NCBI RefSeq assembly: GCF_017744445.1
Contig: NZ_JAGIBH010000013.1
Location: 62,001 to 126,000 of the forward strand
Direction of reading: 5' to 3'
DNA from: Caulobacter sp.
GTDB lineage: Bacteria > Pseudomonadota > Alphaproteobacteria > Caulobacterales > Caulobacteraceae
DNA: 64,000 nucleotides
Shown here: one piece after another, positions 59,200-64,000 of the stretch
Layout of the letters: each line of letters starts with the position of its first letter
Numbering within the stretch: position 1 is the stretch's first letter
Made by a program: the position numbers and the translations under genes
Notes under the pieces: model-generated
The model's database searches: none
What the model saw: the letters and a program-made list of their open reading frames with translations, nothing else
Told to the model about the DNA's origin: nothing

Positions 59200-61068
59200 G
59201 TGACGGAAGCCGATTTGACCGATGAGCCGCGCCTGCCGACCTTTCTGCGCGCGGTGATGGAGGACGCCGACGCGGTGCTGGCGGCGACCCGCGATGCGCC
59301 GGATGCGCTGGACGCCCTGATCGAACCCGAGGCCGCCCAGGCCGGCTTTTCGCCGCTGTTCAACCCTCAGAGCATCGCCGCGGCCGTGCTGGACGCGAAG
59401 GGTCGCGTCCGCGCCGCGTCTCGGCTGTTCGCCGAGGAACTGGGGGAGCGCTACATCGATCCTGGCCTGGTCGCCCGCGCGCTGCATTCGGGCAAGCCGG
59501 TCGTGGCCCCGGTCGCGGTCGAGAGCGGCGGCGGGCCGGAGTCGGTGATCTTCGTCTACGCGCCGGCGGGGGAGGCCTTTCCGGCCTGGCGCTTGCCGCC
59601 CGAGCTCGCCCAGGAAGCGCCGACTGGCAAGGTCGTCGTCCTGACCACCCTGTCGGCGCGGGCCGGGCCGATCGAGCAGGCCTGCGCCGCCTTCGGCCTC
59701 ACGGCGTCCCAGACCCGCATCGTCCAGGCGGTCATTCGCGCCGGATCGATCAAGGGCGCGTCGGAGATGTTGGCCATCTCGCACGTCACCGGGCGCGAGA
59801 CGCTTTCAGAGATCTATCGTCGCACCGGGACGCGCCGTGTGTCGGAGCTGGTCGGGCTGCTGTCGGGCCTGGCCTTCGGCGCGATGCCGTCGGAGGCCGA
59901 CCATGCGCCACTGCTGGTCGATGTCTGGGGGCTGAGTCGAAAACAGGCCAGCATCGCGCTGGTCGTGGCGGGCGGCGCGTCTCGCGAGGAGGCGGCGCGG
60001 GCGCTTGGCCTTTCGGTGGCGGTGGTGCGTAAGGAGATGGAGCAGGTCTTCGCCACCTTGCGGGTCAGCTCCGCCAGCGAACTGGCGCGGACCGTGTCGA
60101 CCTTGAGCGCGCTGGGCGCCTTGCTGGGCGCGACCCGGGGACAGCTGGGCTTCGCCGATCCTCGGGTCGAGCCGCTGCGGCTGTTGCCCCGCGCCGACGG
60201 CACGCGCATCGCCTGGAGCGACTACGGCCCGGTCGGCGGTCGCCCGGTTCTGATCGTGCACTCCAGCATGACCAGCCGTCTCGCACCGTCGGGATTGGTC
60301 GAGGCCCTGCAGCGGGGCGGCTTTCGACCTATCGCCGTCGACCGGCCGGGGTTTGGCATGACCGATCCCGTACCGGGTCTGCGCGCGGGAGAGCATGATC
60401 CGTTCGACGCCTCGGCGCGGGACCTGATCGCCTTGCTGGATGCGTTGCGGCTGCCCGCGATCGACATCGTCGCGCGGGGCGGGGCCCAGGCCGTCCTGGC
60501 GTTGGCGCGCCGGGCCCCGGAGCGAGTCGGGCGCGTGGTGCTGGTGAACCCCGATCCGATTTCAGGCGCGGATAGCCTCAGACGCGGCCCGCTGGGCGCG
60601 TTCAAGGAGGCCTATTGGCGTAGGCCCGAACTGATCGGCGCATTCGCCCGCATGCTGGCCGGCAGCCTGACGCGCGAGCGGCTGCTGGGCATGGTCCGGC
60701 AATCGATGCACGGCAGCCCGCCGGACGAGGCCGCGATGGCGGATCCGCGCATCGCCGAGGACTATTGGCGTTCGGTGCGCATGTTCGCGACGGGTCGCAT
60801 CGCGGGCTATGTCAACGAGCAGGTGGCGATCGCTCGGGAGAGCCCGCCCGATCCGATGCCGGGCCTTGTGCGATGGTCCGTGTTCATCGGCGCGCACGAC
60901 ACTCTGCACGACCCCGACCATGTCGATCGCTATTGGCGCAGAGTGCTGCCCGACAGCCGGTTCGAACGCGTCGCGGACGCCGGCCGCTTCCTGGCCATGA
61001 CCCACACGGCGAGGGTCATCGAAACCTTGTTGGACTACGCCGCCACGAAGTCGCGCGTGGCCTTGTGA
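59200..61068 (+). CDS. LuxR-type HTH regulator fused to a degenerate alpha/beta hydrolase domain
   Basis: 622 residues from GTG 59200. The N-terminal ~130 residues are unassigned. Two LuxR/sigma4-like HTH regions follow: LTASQTRIVQAVIRAGSIKG (about 165-220) and LSRKQASIALVVAGGASREE (about 245-300). Residues ~335-615 are an alpha/beta hydrolase with RPVLIVHSSMTSRLAPSG, RPIAVDRPGFGMTDPVP and a DLIALLDALRL helix. At the nucleophile elbow, normally G-x-S-x-G, it reads IVARGGAQAVLAL, so Gly427 replaces the serine; the usual catalytic His region reads AGRFLAMTH. The domain is probably a ligand sensor rather than an enzyme. It is divergent from the RTX gene (132 bp) and overlaps the pleC 3' end by 34 bp. 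Confidence 0.75.
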   Translation: MTEADLTDEPRLPTFLRAVMEDADAVLAATRDAPDALDALIEPEAAQAGFSPLFNPQSIAAAVLDAKGRVRAASRLFAEELGERYIDPGLVARALHSGKPVVAPVAVESGGGPESVIFVYAPAGEAFPAWRLPPELAQEAPTGKVVVLTTLSARAGPIEQACAAFGLTASQTRIVQAVIRAGSIKGASEMLAISHVTGRETLSEIYRRTGTRRVSELVGLLSGLAFGAMPSEADHAPLLVDVWGLSRKQASIALVVAGGASREEAARALGLSVAVVRKEMEQVFATLRVSSASELARTVSTLSALGALLGATRGQLGFADPRVEPLRLLPRADGTRIAWSDYGPVGGRPVLIVHSSMTSRLAPSGLVEALQRGGFRPIAVDRPGFGMTDPVPGLRAGEHDPFDASARDLIALLDALRLPAIDIVARGGAQAVLALARRAPERVGRVVLVNPDPISGADSLRRGPLGAFKEAYWRRPELIGAFARMLAGSLTRERLLGMVRQSMHGSPPDEAAMADPRIAEDYWRSVRMFATGRIAGYVNEQVAIARESPPDPMPGLVRWSVFIGAHDTLHDPDHVDRYWRRVLPDSRFERVADAGRFLAMTHTARVIETLLDYAATKSRVAL

Positions 61069-63563
61069 TCGCTCTGCCGCACCGGCAGCGTGAAGCTGAC
61101 CGTGGTGCCCTCGCCGGGCTGGCTGTGCATCTCCAGCACGCCGTCGTGCATGGTGATCAGCGACTTGGTCAGGGCCAGGCCCAGGCCGGTGCCTTGCGTG
61201 GTCTTGGAGAACTGGCTCTCGACCTGCTCGAACGGCTTGGCCAGGCGCGCCAGGTCTTCCTTGGCGATGCCGATGCCGGTGTCGGTGACCGATACCTTGA
61301 CCATGTCGCCGAACGGATCGCGGCGCACCTCGGCGCGGACGGTGACGCTGCCGGCGCGGGGCGTGAACTTGATGGCGTTCGACAGCAGGTTCAGCAGCAC
61401 CTGCTTGACCGCGCGGTAGTCGGCCTCGATCTCGGGCAGGTGCGGGAACTCGATATTGAGCTTCAGGCCGGCGGCCTCGGCGCGGTTGCGGATCAGGCGG
61501 ACGGCGTCCTCGGCCACGTCCTCCAGGTGCATCGGCTCGAACTTGAGGTTCATCTTGCCGGCCTCGATCTTGGACATGTCGAGGATGTCGTTGATCAGCG
61601 CCAGAAGGTGCTGGCCCGACGAGTGGATGTCCTGGCTGTAGCCCTTGTAGCGCTTGTCGCCGAGCTCGCCGAACATCTCGTTCATCATGATCTCGGAGAA
61701 GCCGTTGATGGCGTTCAGCGGCGTGCGCAGCTCGTGAGACATGTTGGCCAGGAACTCGCTCTTGGCCTTGTTTGCGCTCTCGGCCTTGACCTTCTCGGTC
61801 TCGTACTTGCGGGCCAGCTCGGCCAGCTGCTCCTGAGAGCGCTCCAGGCCGGTGATGGCGTTCTGCAGCTGCTCTTCGTTGAGGCGGCGGGCTTCTTCCT
61901 GGGTCTTGATAGCCGTGATGTCGGCGGCGGTCATGACGAGGCCGCCTTCGGCCGTGCGGCGCTCGCTGATCTGGATCCAGCGGCCGTCCATCAGCTCGGC
62001 CTCGCGCACGCCCTTGGCGCCGTCCGGCGCGGGGTGGTCCTGCTTGATGGCCAGGGCGGCGAAGCGATTGACCTCGGCGCGGGCGGCGCCCGGTTTCAGG
62101 ATCTTGGGCTCCAGCGAGAAGACGCTGCGGTAGTTGCGGTTGCACATCAGCAGCCGGCCCTGGCGGTCCCACAGGACGAAGGCTTCCGACACGCTTTCGA
62201 TGGCGTCACGCAGGCGGTTCTCGGCGGCCTGGGCGCGGGCCTGGGCGATGCGCTCCTCTGTGACGTCCAGGGCCACGCCGATGATGCGGACATAGCCGTC
62301 GGCGCCGGGCTTGCCGAAGCCTTGGCCGCGCGCATCGATCCACAGCGAGCGGCCGCCCTGTTCGGCGGCCGGCACGCGGAACGAGACGTCGAAGGCCCCG
62401 TACATGGCGGCATTCGCCAGCGCCTGGCGCACGCGCTCGCGGTGGTCGATCGAGATGCGCTCCAGCAAGTCCTGGCCCGAGACGACGCCGCCGCCGCCCC
62501 AGCCGAACATCGCGCCGGTGACATCGGACAGGAACACCTGGTCGGCGTTCAGGTCCCATTCCCAGATGCCGCAGCGGGCAGCCTCAACGGCGAGGCGGAA
62601 GCGCTGCTCGCTGTCGATGAATTCGCGGTGGGCGCGCTCGGCCCGGCGGCTCTGGATCATCAGCAGCAGGGCCAGGGCGATGCCGACGGTCAGGGGCGCC
62701 AGCAGGGTAAAGGCGCCTTCCATGACCTGGCGGTCCAGGTTGGCGACCGAGCGGGTGGGCGAGGCGGCCAGGACCAGCAGGGCGCCTTCGGCGACCGGGC
62801 GGACGGCCAGGTCCAGGGCCGCGCCGTCGACGGCCTGGCCGCGCATGGCCGCCGGACCATCGCCCAGGTCCTCGACCGACAGGGCGAAGGCCTCGCGCAG
62901 GGTGGTCGCGCCCTGGGCGCCTTGGCCGCGGGCGGCGATCAGCTTGCCGCCGGGCAGGGCCAGGGCGCCGCTGTCGCCCTTGGCGGGATCCTCGATCAGG
63001 CGCGCGGCGTCGCCGCTGGCGATCACGAAGGCGCGGGTCTTGTCCAGGGTGGTGGCGGTGGCGACATAGAGGCGGCCGGTGTCGCCGACCGAACCGGTCC
63101 AGGTGGTGCGGCCGGAGGCGGCGGCGGCCTGGGCGGCGGACTTCCAGTCGGCGCCGTCGTCGCGGCCCGAGACGGCGACCACGCCGGTGGGCGACACGAC
63201 GGCGACGGCCGCGGCCTCGCCGCCGGCGGCGCGCAGGGCGGTCTCGGCGGCGTCCATGGTCGCGCCCGGATCGCGCTTGAGCAGGTCGGAGGCGGCCGAC
63301 AGACCCGCACGCTGGGCGGCCAGGTTGGCCTCGACGCGGCCGGCGATCAGGCCCGCTTTCGCGGAGAGGGGCGCGCCGCCCGGCTGGGCCGAGGCCTCGT
63401 TCTGCAGACGCTTGACGCCGAAGGCGGTGTAGACGGCCAGCAGCAGCAGGGCGGCCAGGATGGCCACGCGTACAAAGGCCTGGGAGGGCGCCTGGACGGA
63501 TTTGGCGCGCACGGCCACGGGCGCGGCTGGTCCGGCAGCCGCCGGGCCTCCGTGTCTCGCCAT
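61035..63563 (-). CDS. pleC: PleC cell-cycle sensor histidine kinase/phosphatase
   Basis: 842 residues from ATG 63563. An N-terminal transmembrane pair (about 33-50 and 280-300, LLLLAVYTAFGV and LLAPLTVGIALALLLMIQ) flanks a periplasmic sensor domain. PAS domains follow (RFRLAVEAARCGIWEWDLNA; LRDAIESVSEAFVLWDRQGR), then a coiled coil and the kinase core. The H-box reads ANMSHELRTPLNAINGFSEI; its His is residue 610, the known phospho-acceptor of C. crescentus PleC. N, G1 and G2 boxes are present (LLNLLSNAIKFTPRAGS; DTGIGIAKEDL; GTGLGLALTKSL). PleC acts on DivK and PleD at the flagellar pole, switching between kinase and phosphatase. The start at 63563 rather than TTG 63575 gives exactly this numbering. 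It overlaps the convergent regulator gene by 34 bp. Confidence 0.95.
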   Translation of the reverse strand: MARHGGPAAAGPAAPVAVRAKSVQAPSQAFVRVAILAALLLLAVYTAFGVKRLQNEASAQPGGAPLSAKAGLIAGRVEANLAAQRAGLSAASDLLKRDPGATMDAAETALRAAGGEAAAVAVVSPTGVVAVSGRDDGADWKSAAQAAAASGRTTWTGSVGDTGRLYVATATTLDKTRAFVIASGDAARLIEDPAKGDSGALALPGGKLIAARGQGAQGATTLREAFALSVEDLGDGPAAMRGQAVDGAALDLAVRPVAEGALLVLAASPTRSVANLDRQVMEGAFTLLAPLTVGIALALLLMIQSRRAERAHREFIDSEQRFRLAVEAARCGIWEWDLNADQVFLSDVTGAMFGWGGGGVVSGQDLLERISIDHRERVRQALANAAMYGAFDVSFRVPAAEQGGRSLWIDARGQGFGKPGADGYVRIIGVALDVTEERIAQARAQAAENRLRDAIESVSEAFVLWDRQGRLLMCNRNYRSVFSLEPKILKPGAARAEVNRFAALAIKQDHPAPDGAKGVREAELMDGRWIQISERRTAEGGLVMTAADITAIKTQEEARRLNEEQLQNAITGLERSQEQLAELARKYETEKVKAESANKAKSEFLANMSHELRTPLNAINGFSEIMMNEMFGELGDKRYKGYSQDIHSSGQHLLALINDILDMSKIEAGKMNLKFEPMHLEDVAEDAVRLIRNRAEAAGLKLNIEFPHLPEIEADYRAVKQVLLNLLSNAIKFTPRAGSVTVRAEVRRDPFGDMVKVSVTDTGIGIAKEDLARLAKPFEQVESQFSKTTQGTGLGLALTKSLITMHDGVLEMHSQPGEGTTVSFTLPVRQSDHKATRDFVAA

Positions 63564-63729
63564 GCCCCTGTCCAAACCGCCCGGCTCCTGGATTCACGCG
63601 GCGAGTCACTTCGCCAAGATGGTGAATCTACCGTACGCGCCGTGACCGCGTCACCGCCGGAAAGGCGGATTCCGTGCTTGTGAGCCCATTGGTCGCAACC
63701 CTGGAGGCTGCGACTCGTGAAAAGCTGTT
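63564..63729. promoter_or_regulatory. Upstream region of pleC
   Basis: 166 bp between the pleC start and the 3' end of pepN on the same strand. No terminator-like hairpin is visible after pepN, so read-through into pleC is possible. Promoter elements were not identified with confidence. Confidence 0.3.
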
Positions 63730-64000
63730 TCAGGCCAAGGCCTTGGTCGCCAGCTCCAGCACGTTCTTGGACAGGTCCGGATGGGCCGCGATCCGCTCCA
63801 GCTGCTCGCGCATCAGCTTGCCCAGCTCCGGACCGTAGCGACGCCAGCCGCCCAGGGGCTCGACGAGGCGCGCGGCGGTCATCGGGTTGAAGCCATCGAC
63901 TGCCAGGACCTGGTCGGCCAGGAACCGGTATCCCGCGCCGCTGGGATCGTGGAACCGCGCCGGGTTGAAGTTGGCGAAGGTCGAGACCAGGGCCCGCAGG
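63730..64000 (-). CDS. pepN: Aminopeptidase N, C-terminal end (5' truncated by the window)
   Basis: The last ~90 codons of a gene entering from the right edge, ending at TGA 63730-63732. The translation reads LVSTFANFNPARFHDPSGAG, then YRFLADQVLAVDGFNPMTAA, EPLGGWRRYGPELGKLMREQ and a final ERIAAHPDLSKNVLELATKA. This is the terminal helical domain of M1-family PepN ('FA..N...FH...G.GY.flad.il.lD..NPq.AaR'). The catalytic HExxH part lies outside. It is a cytoplasmic zinc aminopeptidase with broad N-terminal specificity. A pepN neighbour upstream of pleC fits the Caulobacter gene order. Confidence 0.88.
   Translation of the reverse strand, partial: LRALVSTFANFNPARFHDPSGAGYRFLADQVLAVDGFNPMTAARLVEPLGGWRRYGPELGKLMREQLERIAAHPDLSKNVLELATKALA

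Noticed and set aside
59068..59784. N-terminal extension of the RTX protein to 59784
   Set aside because: It is antisense to the LuxR/hydrolase gene. The ATG at 59067 begins a sequence that leads directly into the first FG-GAP repeat.

Overview
The window comes from a Caulobacter chromosome, very close to C. crescentus/C. vibrioides. It is uniformly GC-rich with dense, mostly bacterial-style operons. The strongest anchor is the gene at 61035-63563: an 842-residue PAS sensor kinase whose phospho-acceptor histidine falls exactly at residue 610, matching PleC of C. crescentus. A pepN 3' end lies beyond it. A RR-type GH3 enzyme, an FHS sugar permease, a large TonB receptor, a UrcA protein and an RTX/FG-GAP protein fit the same genus.

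Layout. 1-7.5 kb: GST tail, VOC protein, two small envelope proteins, a CadC-like wHTH/TPR regulator divergent from a membrane protein, an FAD oxidoreductase, a 55-residue membrane ORF, and an FHS sugar permease behind two LacI-type palindromes, closed by a strong terminator. 7.5-12 kb: DHA2 efflux pump divergent from tetR-emrA, then an acyltransferase. 12.2-15.9 kb: a DAACS symporter and a Tat-exported GH3 glycosidase. 16.3-27.7 kb: the most unusual region, a 2468-residue protein built almost only of octapeptides, followed by a GT41 (OGT/SPINDLY/HMW1C-type) glycosyltransferase and an overlapping two-domain GT-A-type protein. 27.7-30.9 kb: MaoC-like dehydratase, acyl-CoA dehydrogenase and thiolase in one overlapping operon. 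30.9-40 kb: an mdtABC-plus-outer-membrane-factor RND operon. 40.2-45.9 kb: tRNA-Lys(CTT), an Hpt protein, a TonB receptor, an AIM24-type protein and chorismate mutase. 46-51.2 kb: a LysR regulator divergent from an assimilatory sulfate reduction operon (cobA-DUF2849-cysI-DUF934-cysH). 51.2-56.7 kb: penicillin-acylase-type Ntn hydrolase, 3D-domain protein, GST, S1/P1 nuclease, NUDIX, UrcA. 56.8-64 kb: a calcium-binding FG-GAP/RTX protein, a regulator fusing LuxR-type HTHs to a degenerate alpha/beta hydrolase, pleC and pepN.

The candidate undescribed system is the three-gene module at 16.3-27.7 kb. The giant protein has three nested repeat levels that I could measure directly. The unit is an octad, L-[ST]-x-x-Q-[IV]-x-[AG]. 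Octads group into sets of 7 or 10, each closed by a TDIGE-type octad. The series 10-7-7-7 makes a 31-octad block (248 residues, 744 bp), and about ten blocks fill the gene. My hand count gives about 60 N-x-S/T sequons, repeatedly at the same octad positions. A cytoplasmic GT41 enzyme and a second glycosyltransferase-like gene lie immediately downstream. The inference is a dedicated glycosylation system for a giant repetitive, possibly surface, protein. No secretion gene for it lies in the window, and glycosylation itself is unproven.

Three unrelated intergenic inverted-repeat elements (40.8, 45.5 and 53.4 kb), a GACCA/TGGTC operator cluster before the TonB receptor, and a 34-bp convergent overlap at the pleC 3' end are the other notable structures.
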